Below, piece after piece: positions 5,530-13,900 of a stretch of 17,684 nucleotides of DNA. The translations under genes were made by a program, and so were the position numbers. A model generated the notes under the pieces. The model worked only from the letters and a program-made list of their open reading frames with translations. It did not search any database and was not told the origin of the DNA. The stretch is from CAZLLV01 sp964560325 (lineage in GTDB: Bacteria > Acidobacteriota > Thermoanaerobaculia > Multivoradales > DATKCC01), in assembly GCA_964560325.1 (NCBI GenBank), contig CAZLLV010000575.1, forward strand, positions 1 to 17,684, given 5' to 3'. Within the stretch, counting starts at the first letter, position 1. Every line of letters starts with the position of its first letter.

Positions 5530-8325
5530 CTCGCCGGCCGATTGCTCCAGCGCGCGGCGCAGGTCGTCGTAGATCATTTCGGCGTCGCCGAGCCTGCCCG
5601 CCACCAGGTGCCGATTGGCTTCCGTGCCCACCATGAAAAGCCAGAGGGCAGCGGCGTCCGTGTCGAGGTCGGGTGGCTTGCCGCCCGAGCCTTCCAGGAC
5701 CTCCCGGCAGCGAATGGTCCACCCGCCAGCTTCCACGACGTTCCCGGTCGCCTTCCACAGCTCATTGAGGGGCTGGAGGATCGCCTGCGCCTCGGTCCAG
5801 ACCTCCCGATCGAGTGCGGCCGCCACGGCGGCGCCCAGGTTCCGTCGCCCCACCCGCAGCACGGTGTGGGCGACCTCGGCCTTTCCTCCCCGGATCTGCC
5901 GAAGGAGCCAGTCGCCGAAGATGGCATGGGCGCGGATGTTGGCTCTGGTCGTCGCCTCCCGCTCTTCCTCGAATCGGTCTCTCGCCTCCCGCCGCCACAC
6001 AGCGCGCAGGTAGCGCGGTAGAGCCGGGTGGAGGCGGTAGATCCCCATTCCGAGCGGCGTGAGGAGGCCGAACGCCGCGCATCGGTCCAGGGTCGTCACC
6101 CAGGCGGCGGTGTCCACCTGCCGGACTCGGTCTGGCGCGTCGTCCTGCGCGGAGAGGAGACCGAGCACGTCGGCGTCCACCATGCCTTCGAAGAGCGACA
6201 GCACTGGCAGGCGACGGCGGTCTTCGTCGGGCAGGTGGCGGAAGGAGTAGTGGACGGAGGCGGCGACGGAGCGGAGGCGGTCTCCGTCTTCCGCCTCGTC
6301 GAAGTCGGGGACCGGTTCGTTGCGTAGCTCCTCCAGGAGCGCCTCGGGCTCCGTCTCTTCCAGCCGGGGCAGGACGAGGCGGAGGCTGAGGGGGTGGCCG
6401 GCGAGGTGCTCCATCAGCTCGGCAAAGGGGCTGTTCTTGCGCCGCGCAATCGCCTCCGGCCGGCCGGCGAGGAGGGCGTCTGCGTACTCGATCGCGTCTT
6501 CGCGCGCGAGTCCCCCCACCTCCCGCCGGCGAATCTCTTCACCCAGCCAGCTTTCCCGAGAACGGCTGGTGATGATCACGCCGCCCTTCCCCTTCTCGTG
6601 GACTGCCTCCAGGAAGCGCCGCATCCGCTCCCGCTCGGTCTCGTCGAGCGTCGGAGTCACCCCCTGCGGGTCGGGCATCGAGTGAACCGTCTCGAAGTTG
6701 TCCCAGATCAGGAGCATCCGGGTCTCCCGTAGGGCTTCGAGAACCGCCTGGACCCGATCGTCAGGATCGAGCCGGGCGAAGTCGCTGCCGAAGAAGCGCA
6801 GACCGACCGACGCCACCACGCCGTCGAGGCCGAACGAAGGGAGGCCCGGCTCGAAGGAGTGGAAGAAGACGAGGCTCGGATGGTCGAGTCCTCCGGAGTC
6901 CCGCAACCAGCGGCCGAAGGCCTTCGCCAGCTCGGTCTTGCCGGTGCCGCCGATGCCGTGGAGGAGCACGACGCGATCGGTACGGAGCGCGGTCTCGAGC
7001 CACTGGAACTCCTGGTCGCGGCCGAAGAAGCGGCCCTCGGCGGCGTCGATCTCCCCCTCGACGTGGACGCCCTCGCCCTCGGGGCGGGCGGCCGCCTGCT
7101 CCCGCTCGCGGACCTTCTCCAGGGCCTCGTCCAGGGAGATCCCGCCGCGCGTCGCCTGCCGTCGCAGTTGGGGAAAGGCGATCTCCCGGCGGGCGTAGTG
7201 GACCGGGACGATCCAGTCCGCGAGAGGCAGCTTGCCCTTCGGGCTCGGGCGGAGGTTCCGGCGGTGGAGCTGGCGACGGCCGGCGGTCACTGCCTGGCTC
7301 ACCGAGTCGCCCGCGAACAGCGATTCGTAGAAGGCGGCCATCATCTCCGCCGCCGCCACGGCGTAGACCGTGTAGCCCATCGCCACCACGGCGGCGGTCC
7401 CCTCGTGGAGGAGGCGCGTCGCGACTGCCGCGTTCGGCTCCGCCCCCGCCAGCATGCCGGAGCGGCAGGCGTTGAGCACCAGGAGCGGGACGCCGGCCGT
7501 CGCCAGCTCCGGTGCCAGGTCGTCGGCGGCGATCGGATCCTCCCCGCCCGCCTCGGTCTCGAAGAGCAGGACCCCGACCGGTCGGTCTGCCGCGTAGCGC
7601 AGGGGGTCGGGTGAGCCTCCGCGGACCGGGCGGCCGACGGTGCCGTGGCCGTCGAAGTGGACGATATGGAACGGCTCCTCTGCCGCCTGCGCGCGCCGGA
7701 GCCGCTCCTTCAAGGCATTGAAAGTGGGCGGCCGCAGGACCTCGAGCTCGACCCTTCCCTGGACCGGTTCGAGGCGGCTGAGGAGCGGCCGGGCAATGGT
7801 CCGGTAGGGCACGTCCTTCTGGCCATACGGGCGAGCGATTACCATCAGGACCCGAAGGGACTCGCCGGTCGGCACCTGGGCGGCGTCGGAGGGCGCGTCG
7901 ATCGTGCGGTGGATGCCGGAGATGCCGAGCGCGAGCGGCGTCTTCCGGTCCGGGTCGCGCAGCAGCTCCCACGGTAGGGCCAGGAACGGGGCCGAGTCGG
8001 AGGCGATCCAGAGCTCCCAGTCCTTCCGCCCCGCGGTTCGCTGGTAGATCTTGCCTCCCTCCCGGCCGCTCCCGAAGACCGACGCGAAGAGTGCCTGTCC
8101 CCACGCCGGCAGCCGCCCCTCGATCTCCCGGCCGCGGTCCTCGTAGACCGCATACGGAGCGACGAGATAGTCCTCCAGGTACCAGCGGAGGTCTTCGAGA
8201 TCCTGGCCCGAAAGCGGAGACTCGAACGGTTCGTACGGCCCGCCCTCTGCCGCGATCTGGCCGGGGGCGTGCCAGCTCACCTGGACCTGGCCCTCGTGCT
8301 CCCGGACGAAGAGCTTTCCCGTCAC
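4987..8325 (-). CDS. CHAT protease-STAND NTPase-TPR protein (candidate defence/cell-death sensor)
   Basis: The open frame gives 1112 residues. Residues 1-380 are a CHAT (caspase-like) protease: the entry motif LPWELLRDP (117-125), catalytic H227 in HFDGHG and C287 in VLNACRSG. Residues about 430-800 are a STAND/NB-ARC-like switch: P-loop GIGGTGKT (457-464), Walker B LLIWDNFE with D542, an ITSRSR sensor (R588), GHPLSL (643-648) and an RLHP motif near 766. A helical linker leads to TPR units from about 933. In known STAND proteins the repeats sense a trigger, nucleotide exchange drives oligomerisation and the N-terminal effector is switched on; CHAT effectors cleave proteins. From about residue 1047 the frame is shifted and the final 66 residues are out-of-frame, ending at 4987 instead of 4779. 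The start is a GTG at 8325 with GGAG upstream. The coupled membrane-protein gene follows. Confidence 0.9.
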   Translation of the reverse strand: MTGKLFVREHEGQVQVSWHAPGQIAAEGGPYEPFESPLSGQDLEDLRWYLEDYLVAPYAVYEDRGREIEGRLPAWGQALFASVFGSGREGGKIYQRTAGRKDWELWIASDSAPFLALPWELLRDPDRKTPLALGISGIHRTIDAPSDAAQVPTGESLRVLMVIARPYGQKDVPYRTIARPLLSRLEPVQGRVELEVLRPPTFNALKERLRRAQAAEEPFHIVHFDGHGTVGRPVRGGSPDPLRYAADRPVGVLLFETEAGGEDPIAADDLAPELATAGVPLLVLNACRSGMLAGAEPNAAVATRLLHEGTAAVVAMGYTVYAVAAAEMMAAFYESLFAGDSVSQAVTAGRRQLHRRNLRPSPKGKLPLADWIVPVHYARREIAFPQLRRQATRGGISLDEALEKVREREQAAARPEGEGVHVEGEIDAAEGRFFGRDQEFQWLETALRTDRVVLLHGIGGTGKTELAKAFGRWLRDSGGLDHPSLVFFHSFEPGLPSFGLDGVVASVGLRFFGSDFARLDPDDRVQAVLEALRETRMLLIWDNFETVHSMPDPQGVTPTLDETERERMRRFLEAVHEKGKGGVIITSRSRESWLGEEIRRREVGGLAREDAIEYADALLAGRPEAIARRKNSPFAELMEHLAGHPLSLRLVLPRLEETEPEALLEELRNEPVPDFDEAEDGDRLRSVAASVHYSFRHLPDEDRRRLPVLSLFEGMVDADVLGLLSAQDDAPDRVRQVDTAAWVTTLDRCAAFGLLTPLGMGIYRLHPALPRYLRAVWRREARDRFEEEREATTRANIRAHAIFGDWLLRQIRGGKAEVAHTVLRVGRRNLGAAVAAALDREVWTEAQAILQPLNELWKATGNVVEAGGWTIRCREVLEGSGGKPPDLDTDAAALWLFMVGTEANRHLVAGRLGDAEMIYDDLRRALEQSAGEQVKERLAVTYHQLGMVAQRGGDLASAEKWYRRSLEIKEDLKDRPGMASSYHQLGMVAHLGGDLVAAESWYRRSLELEEELGNRPGMASSYHQLGWVAQDGGDLSSAENWYLRSLDQRGVERPSGHGELLPPAREGGSAPWRPGVRGAVVPAVAGDRGGIGEPSGHGDFLRSARPPGGGAG

Positions 8326-8479
8326 AGGCGGCTACTCCGGCGACGGCAGACCGCTCTCGGGTTGCGGGAAAACCGAATGAGCCCGGGTAGGACAGCTCGG
8401 GTGGATGGATCGACAGAGACTCGGCGGTTCATCGATTTCTGGAATGGTAGCGTGCTTCGCCCGCCGCCGGAAGAACGGA

Positions 8480-8525
8480 GTAGGGTGCGACCGTGTCGCA
8501 CCGGTGCGATGCGATCGCACCCTAC
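8480..8525. repeat. Compound palindromic intergenic repeat
   Basis: GTAGGGTGCGA at 8480-8490 pairs perfectly with TCGCACCCTAC at 8515-8525. Nested inside is a perfect 14-bp palindrome, TCGCACCGGTGCGA (8496-8509). The nested design looks like a REP- or BIME-type dispersed element or a cruciform-forming site. A further copy of GCACCCTACG stands alone at 8888-8897. Confidence 0.6.
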
Positions 8526-8590
8526 GACCAGCCCGAGGTGTGGTGATCGGCGCACCGCCGGACGCGCGATCGACCCCGATCGGCGTGCGC

Positions 8591-8612
8591 GGGAGGAGGC
8601 AAGGCTCCTCCC
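8591..8612. repeat. Hairpin-forming inverted repeat, 8-bp stem
   Basis: GGGAGGAG (8591-8598) and CTCCTCCC (8605-8612) form a perfect 8-bp stem around the 6-base loop GCAAGG, followed by CTAC. It sits between genes on opposite strands whose starts face away from each other, so a terminator role is unlikely; a dispersed intergenic repeat is the simpler reading. Confidence 0.5.
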
Positions 8613-8666
8613 CTACACCCGTTCGTTGCGCGGCGGACCTCGTTGCATACCGCGGGGAGGGGGGAA

Positions 8667-8847
8667 GGCCCGGGGTCGGGGGTCCCGAACCGGGTCGCTC
8701 GGGGGAGCGCCCGCCTGGGAGAGCGCCTGCGCTCGCCGGTTCCATCAGCAACGAAAGTGACCGCCCGCCACGCCCGCCTCCCCCACCGCTGCCGCCGAAT
8801 GCGGGCTTCGATCCCGACGCCCGGGCGGGAGCCCCCGGCCCCGGGCC
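8667..8847. repeat. Imperfect inverted repeat sharing arm sequence with the element at 4083-4251
   Basis: The left arm at 8667-8696 (GGCCCGGGGTCGGGGGT and following) and the reverse complement of 8818-8847 (GGCCCGGGGCCGGGGGC and following) agree at most positions with small indels. They flank about 120 bp without a gene. The GGGCCGGGGGCTC core of the right arm is also in the arms near 4.1 kb. High GC can give such matches by chance, so the family relationship is tentative. Confidence 0.35.
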
Positions 8848-8923
8848 GAGGGGGGAGCCCGTTCGAAATCATCCTTCCCTCCCTGCTGCACCCTACGCTA
8901 CTGGCTTGCCGGCTTCGGTAATT

Positions 8924-8949
8924 ACACTTGACGACGCAAAGTACTTCGC
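8924..8949 (+). promoter_or_regulatory. Operator-like site A, overlapping a -35-like TTGACG
   Basis: The core CGCAAAGTACTTCGC lies within this 26-bp site; 18 of 26 positions match site B at 9963-9988 with no gaps. It contains the palindrome AAGTACTT and a partial CTT(G)/CAAAG inverted pair. TTGACG (8928-8933) could be a -35 element; the -10 (near 8951) is weak. The site is 14 bp before the ATG of the first gene of the operon, so a bound regulator would block transcription. Confidence 0.5.
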
Positions 8950-8963
8950 ATAGCGTAGCCGCC

Positions 8964-9548
8964 ATGGAGAGCCCCCGCCGGATTCACGAGCATGCGGCCG
9001 AGAACTTGGTCTTCATCCGGGACGCGATGGAGCGGGCGGGGTCGTTTACGGCGGTGCCGGGGTGGGGGGCGGTCGGGATGGGGCTCGTGGGGCTGGCCGC
9101 GGCGATCGTGGCGCCGGCGCAGGCGGGGGAGACCGGGTGGCTGTTGACCTGGCTCGCGGCGGCGGCGGTCGCGTTCCCGATCGGAGTCGTCGCCATCCTT
9201 CTCAAGGCGCGACGGGTCGGCGTGCCGCTCTCCTCGCGCCCCGCTCGCCGGTTCGCGCTGAGCTTCTCGCCCGCCCTCCTCGCCGGTGCGCTGTTGACCG
9301 CGGCCTGCTACCGCGCCGGGGCGTTCGAGCTGCTGCCGGGGCTCTGGCTCCTGCTCTTCGGCTCGGCGGTCGTGGCCGGTGGGGCGTTCTCGGTCCGGGT
9401 CGTGCCGCTGATCGGCGTCCTCTTCCTCTTCCTCGGAACGATCGCTCTCTTCAGCTCTCCCCTGGTCGCCGACGTCTGCCTCGGAGCCGGCTTCGGCGGC
9501 CTCCACATCGTCTTCGGGTACATCATCGCGAGGAACCACGGTGGGTAA
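8964..9548 (+). CDS. Six-helix integral membrane protein, first gene of the ABC-exporter operon
   Basis: This 194-residue protein has a short soluble N-terminus (ENLVFIRDAMERAGSFTAVPGW in two parts) followed by about six hydrophobic segments: roughly residues 28-47, 53-75, 91-112, 118-135, 140-157 and 168-188. Acidobacterial proteins with a similar 'RENL.FIR..MERAGSFTAVPGWG' start commonly precede a small winged-helix regulator, which is the arrangement here. No biochemical function is known to me. The ATG at 8964 was chosen over a TTG at 8928 because the longer form would place the operator-like site inside the coding region. No Shine-Dalgarno is visible; a transcript starting next to the ATG is possible. 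Its last 8 bases overlap the regulator gene, so the two are translationally coupled. Confidence 0.8.
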   Translation: MESPRRIHEHAAENLVFIRDAMERAGSFTAVPGWGAVGMGLVGLAAAIVAPAQAGETGWLLTWLAAAAVAFPIGVVAILLKARRVGVPLSSRPARRFALSFSPALLAGALLTAACYRAGAFELLPGLWLLLFGSAVVAGGAFSVRVVPLIGVLFLFLGTIALFSSPLVADVCLGAGFGGLHIVFGYIIARNHGG

Positions 9549-9927
9549 GCGAGCAACGCAACGCGCGGAGGATGCCGTGGAACCGGGTACGACCGACTCT
9601 CCCGCCGTCACGGGCATCGAAGGAGCGGTCGAGAGGACGGTCGATCTCGACCGTCTGATCCACGAGCGGCTCCGTCTCGGGATCGTGAGTGCCCTGGCGG
9701 TCAACGAGTCGCTCGCCTTCACCGATCTGCGCGACCTGCTGAAGACGAGTGACGGCAACCTGAGCGTGCACGCCCGCAAGCTCGAGGACGCCGGCTACCT
9801 CTCCTGCGAAAAGAGCTTCGTCGGCCGGACGCCGCACACCGAGTACCGGATCACCCCCGAAGGGCGCCGCGCCCTCCAGCGCTATCTGGATCACATGGAA
9901 GCGCTGATCGCCGCCACGCGAGAGTAG
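9541..9927 (+). CDS. Small winged-helix transcriptional regulator (MarR/HTH_34-like)
   Basis: The protein has 128 residues: a poorly conserved N-terminal 35 and a winged-helix domain (about 42-125). The pattern is RLGIVSALAVNESLAFTDLR (helices 1 and 2), LLKTSDGNLSVHARKLEDAG (recognition helix), then YL, the wing around SFVGRTPHTEYRITPEGRRA and a final dimerisation helix LQRYLDHMEAL. 'F..L...L..SDGNLS.H.RKLE.AGY' with 'GR.P.T.Y..T..GR.A' is typical of the HTH_34/MarR-like group, which act as dimers, mostly repressors. The start is a GTG at 9541 with GAGGA upstream, overlapping the previous gene by 8 bp. Matching operator-like palindromes upstream of the operon (site A) and downstream of this gene (site B) make autoregulation and control of the ABC genes likely. 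Confidence 0.87.
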   Translation: MGKRATQRAEDAVEPGTTDSPAVTGIEGAVERTVDLDRLIHERLRLGIVSALAVNESLAFTDLRDLLKTSDGNLSVHARKLEDAGYLSCEKSFVGRTPHTEYRITPEGRRALQRYLDHMEALIAATRE

Positions 9928-9962
9928 CTTCGGAGTGACCACGAACGGCCATGGAGTCTCAC

Positions 9963-9988
9963 GAACTTTGCAACACAAAGAACTTCAC
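9963..9988 (+). promoter_or_regulatory. Operator-like site B, upstream of the ABC ATPase gene
   Basis: CTTTG (9966-9970) and CAAAG (9976-9980) form an inverted pair around CAACA, followed by AGAACTTC. It matches site A at 18 of 26 positions, including CAAAG.ACTTC. It is in the only sizeable gap of the operon (9928-10066), 78 bp before the ABC ATPase ATG, and probably marks a second, internal promoter controlled by the same regulator. Confidence 0.5.
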
Positions 9989-10066
9989 GAACAGCAACGC
10001 GGCTTCTTTCCGGAGACCGACCGCGCTCCGCTCCTCCACCTCGACCGACCGGAACCAAGAGAGATC

Positions 10067-10984
10067 ATGACGCTACAGATCACCAACGTCTCGAAGACCT
10101 ACCCGAACGGCGTCCGTGCCCTGGACGACGTGTCGCTCACCATCCCGAACGGCCTCTACGGCCTGCTCGGTCCGAACGGCGCCGGCAAGTCGACGCTGAT
10201 GCGGATCGTCGCGACGCTGCAGGAACCCGACGAGGGCTCCGTCCGTCTCGGCGACCCGGCGGCCGGCTCGGATCGGGTCCTCGACGTGCTGCGGCAGAAG
10301 GACGAGGTGCGCCGGACGCTCGGCTACCTGCCGCAGGAGTTCGGGGTCTACCCGAAGGTGAGCGCGGAGAAGCTCCTCGACCACTTCGCGGTGCTCGAAG
10401 GGATCGCCGACCGCCGGGCGCGCCGGGAGGTCGTCGAGGCGCTGCTCCGGCAGGTCAACCTGTGGGACGTGCGCCGGCAGAAGCTGGGCGGCTACTCGGG
10501 CGGCATGAAGCAGCGCTTCGGTGTCGCCGTGGCGCTGCTGGGCAACCCGAAGCTGATGATCGTGGACGAGCCGACCGCCGGCCTCGACCCGGCCGAGCGC
10601 GTCCGCTTCCTCAACCTGCTCAGCGAGCTCGGCGAGAGCAGCGTCGTCCTCCTCTCGACGCACATCGTGGAGGACGTCTCAGAGCTGTGCACCCGGATGG
10701 CGATCATCGACCGGGGAAAGATCCTGCTCGAAGCCGAGCCGCTCGCCGCGGTTGAGTACCTGCGGGGCCGGATCTGGCGGCGCGTGATCGCGAAGCACGA
10801 GCTCCCCGACCTGGAGCGGGGGCACGCGGTGATCTCGACCAAGCTCCTCGCAGGACGCACCGTCTTGCGCGTCCACGCCGACGCGGCGCCCGATTCCGGC
10901 TTCGAGCCCGCCGAGCCCGACCTCGAGGACGTCTACTTCAGCGCCCTGGCCGGGCACGTGGGCCCGGGGGCGGAGGCGCCGTGA
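10067..10984 (+). CDS. ABC transporter ATP-binding protein (ABC-2 type)
   Basis: This 305-residue nucleotide-binding subunit has all ABC motifs: Walker A GPNGAGKST (35-43), Q-loop YLPQEFGVYP (87-96), signature YSGGMKQR (143-150), Walker B LMIVDEPTAGLD (163-174) with catalytic E168 and the H-loop STHIV (H199). The C-terminal 80 residues are the variable extension usual for exporters of the ABC-2 kind, ending in EPDLEDVYFSAL. It would power the membrane partner encoded next, whose GTG overlaps its TGA (GTGA). The frame is open back to 9935, but the ABC fold starts at MTLQITNVSKTYPNG, a GAGAG ribosome site precedes 10067, and operator site B lies in the longer version, so 10067 is preferred. Confidence 0.93.
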   Translation: MTLQITNVSKTYPNGVRALDDVSLTIPNGLYGLLGPNGAGKSTLMRIVATLQEPDEGSVRLGDPAAGSDRVLDVLRQKDEVRRTLGYLPQEFGVYPKVSAEKLLDHFAVLEGIADRRARREVVEALLRQVNLWDVRRQKLGGYSGGMKQRFGVAVALLGNPKLMIVDEPTAGLDPAERVRFLNLLSELGESSVVLLSTHIVEDVSELCTRMAIIDRGKILLEAEPLAAVEYLRGRIWRRVIAKHELPDLERGHAVISTKLLAGRTVLRVHADAAPDSGFEPAEPDLEDVYFSALAGHVGPGAEAP

Positions 10985-13900
10985 AGCTCGCCGAGATCTT
11001 CCGCTTCGAGCTCGGCTACCAGGGTCGCCGGGTCACGAACTGGCTCCTTTTCGCGGTGCTGATCGCCGTCTCCTTCCTGATGACGCGGGACGGCTCGCTC
11101 GCCGAAGCGCTCTACGAAGACTTCTTCCTCAACTCGCCGTTCGCCATCGCGAAGACCACCGTCGTCGGCAGCCTGCTCTGGCTCCTGGTGGCCGCGGCCG
11201 TCGCCGGCGAAGCCGCGGCGCGGGATGTGTCGACGGGGATGCATCCCCTCGTCTACACCGCCCCCGTCCGCAAGACCGAGTACCTCGGAGGGCGGTTCCT
11301 CGCCGCCTTCACCGTCAATGCGTTCCTCCTGCTCGCGGTCCAGGCGGGCATCCTGCTCGGCATCTACCTGCCCGGCGTGGACCCCGCGCTGATCGGGCCG
11401 TTCCGGCCGGCGGCGTTCCTGACGGCCTACGGCTACCTCGCGCTGCCCACCGCCTTCGCCGCGACGGCGGTCCAGTTCGCGCTCGCGGCCCGGAAGGGCC
11501 GGCCGATGACGAGCTACCTCGGGAGCTTCCTCCTCTTCTCGATGGCCTATGTCGTCGGCCTCTTCCTCGTCCTCCAGGGGCGGCAGGAGCTGGCGAAGCT
11601 ACTCGACCCGATCGGCGTCCACTTCATCCTCTCCGAGCTGTCGCACCTCTGGACGACGACCGAGAAGAGCTGGCGCCTGCTCGCGCTGGAGGGCACCGTG
11701 CTCACGAACCGCCTCCTCTGGATCGGGGTCGGCCTCGGGGCGCTCGCGCTCACCTGGCTCCGCTTCCGATTCACCCACCGGACCGAGGGCCGGGGAACCT
11801 GGTGGCGGCTCGAGCGGCGGCGCCCGGAAGTGCACTCCCCGGTGGCCGAACGTCCCGCGAGCACACCGATCGCCGTCCCGCGGGTCGCGCGAACGTTCGG
11901 GCTCCGGTTCCACCTGCGCCAGACGCTCGCGGTCGCCCGGGACTCGGTCCGGACGCTCGCGCGGAGCTGGGCCGGGATCGCCCTGCTGGTCGCGATCCCG
12001 CTCCTGACCGTCCCGGTGGTGATCGACCAGATGGTGCTCGACGGCGTGCCGCTCACCCCGACCACCGCGCAGGTGCTCGACGAGCTGACCGGGCCGCTCT
12101 CCGCCGAGACCAGCCGCTGGGTGATCGTCCCGCTGCTGGTCGTCTTCTTCGCCGGCGAGCTGGTCTGGCGGGAGCGGGACGCGGGGGTGGCCGAGATCAC
12201 CGACGCGATGCCGGGCTCGGCGTGGGCGCCTCTTCTCGGCAAGCTCCTCGGCCTCGGCCTCGTGCTCGCCCTGTTCACGGCGCTCCAGGCGGCGGCCGGG
12301 GTGCTCGCCCAGGCGCTCCTCGGATACCGGGACTTCGAGATCGGGCTCTACGCCAAGGTCCTGTTCGGGCTCCAGCTCCCCGACTACCTCCTGTTCGCGC
12401 TCCTCGCCCTGGTCGTGCACGTGCTGGTCGACCAGAAGTACGTCGGCCACCTGACGGCGATCCTCGCCTACGTCTTCATCGCCCTCTCCTCCCTGTTCGG
12501 CGTCGAGCACGACCTGCTCGTCTACGGCGCCGGTCCGGGGTGGTCGTACACCGAGATGCGCGGCTTCGGCCCGACCGTCGGGCCGTGGCTCGCGTTCAAG
12601 CTGTACTGGGCGGCGTGGGCGGTGCTGCTCGCGGTGGCGGCGAGGCTCTTCTGGGTGCGCGGCCGGGAGCGGGGCGTCGGCACGCGGCTCCGCTCGGCGC
12701 GCCGGCGTCTGGCGGGTCCGACGGCCCGGACGGCCGCCGCCGCGGCCGGGCTCGTCCTCGTGCTGGGCGGGTTCGTCTTCTACAACACCAACGTCCGGAA
12801 CGAGTACCTCACCGAGTCCGAGCGCGCGGAGCGGAGCGCCGAGTACGAGCGCCGCTACGGGCGGTACGAGGACGTTCCGCAGCCCCGGTTGGCGGCGGCC
12901 GACCTGCGCGTCGAGATCTACCCGGAGCGGCGGGAGGTCGAGATCCGCGGCACCTACCGGCTCATGAACCGCGGCACGGTCGCGATCGACACCGTCCACA
13001 TCGCCACCTCCTCCGATGTCGAGACCGGCGACGTGGAGATCGACCGGCCGGCGGAGCCGGTGCTCGTGGACGAGGAGCTCGGCCATCGGATCTACGAGCT
13101 GGAGACGCCGCTTTCGCCCGGCGATTCGCTACGCTTCGACTTCCGTGTCCGCTCCGAGCCGCGCGGCTTCCGCGAGAGCGGCGTCGACGCCTCCGTGGCG
13201 GCGAACGGCACCTACTTCACCAACGCCTGGCTGCCGGCCATCGGCTATCAGCCGCTTCGCGAGCTGACGAGCGCCGCCGAGCGGCGGGAGCACGGGCTGC
13301 CGGCGCGACCGGTGATTCCCTCCCTCTACGACGAGGAGGCGCGGGAGGGGCGTAGCTGGGGGATCGACTTCGAGGCGATCGTGGGCACCGCCGAGGACCA
13401 GGTCGCCGTCGCGCCGGGGGCGCTGCGCCGGACGTGGACGGAGGAGCCTTCCGCCGGCGCGGAACCGAGCGGACGCCGTTACTTCCACTACGCGACCGAT
13501 GCTCCGATCGGGGACGAGTGGGCCTTCTTCTCCGCCGACTACGGGATCCGCGAGGCCCGGTGGCAGAACCCCGACGGCTCGGGCCGGGCCGTCACGATTC
13601 GGATCTTCCACTACCCGGAGCACACCGCGCACCTCGACCGGATGGTCCGGAGCATCCGGGCCTCTCTCGACTACTACACCCGGGAGTTCGGCCCCTACCC
13701 GTACGGCCACCTCACCGTCGTCGAGCGCGCCGGCAAGGGCACCGGCATGCACGCCGACGCCAGCCTGATCTCGCACGGCGAGGGTTTCGCCCTCTGGAAC
13801 CCGAAGGACGAGCCGGGGAGCCTCGATCTGCCGTTCGCGGTCGTCGCGCACGAGATGGGCCACCAGTGGACGGTCCCGTACGCCTTCGTCGAGGGAGCGC

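Larger units (their letters stand above)
8326..8963. other. Long non-coding spacer dense in palindromes, between the CHAT gene and the divergent ABC operon
   Basis: These 638 bp carry no convincing gene: frames on both strands are Pro/Arg/Gly-rich, have no domain-like pattern and are interrupted differently on each strand. The region contains a compound palindrome (8480-8525), a CGATCG pair (8567-8572 and 8577-8582), an 8-bp stem hairpin (8591-8612), an imperfect 30-bp inverted repeat (8667-8696 with 8818-8847) and the operator-like site at 8924-8949. Promoters for both divergent transcription units must lie here. Confidence 0.65.

Noticed and set aside
8405..8953. Open frames in the 8.3-8.96 kb spacer as genes
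   Set aside because: They are Pro/Arg/Gly-rich on both strands, cross palindromic repeats and show no domain or ribosome-site support.
8928..8963. TTG start for the six-helix membrane protein
   Set aside because: It would put a -35-like element and the operator-like site inside the coding region, and the family start matches the ATG at 8964.
9935..10066. Longer N-terminus for the ABC ATPase from the GTG at 9935
   Set aside because: The extra 44 codons have no ABC similarity and contain the operator-like palindrome; the ATG at 10067 fits the domain.
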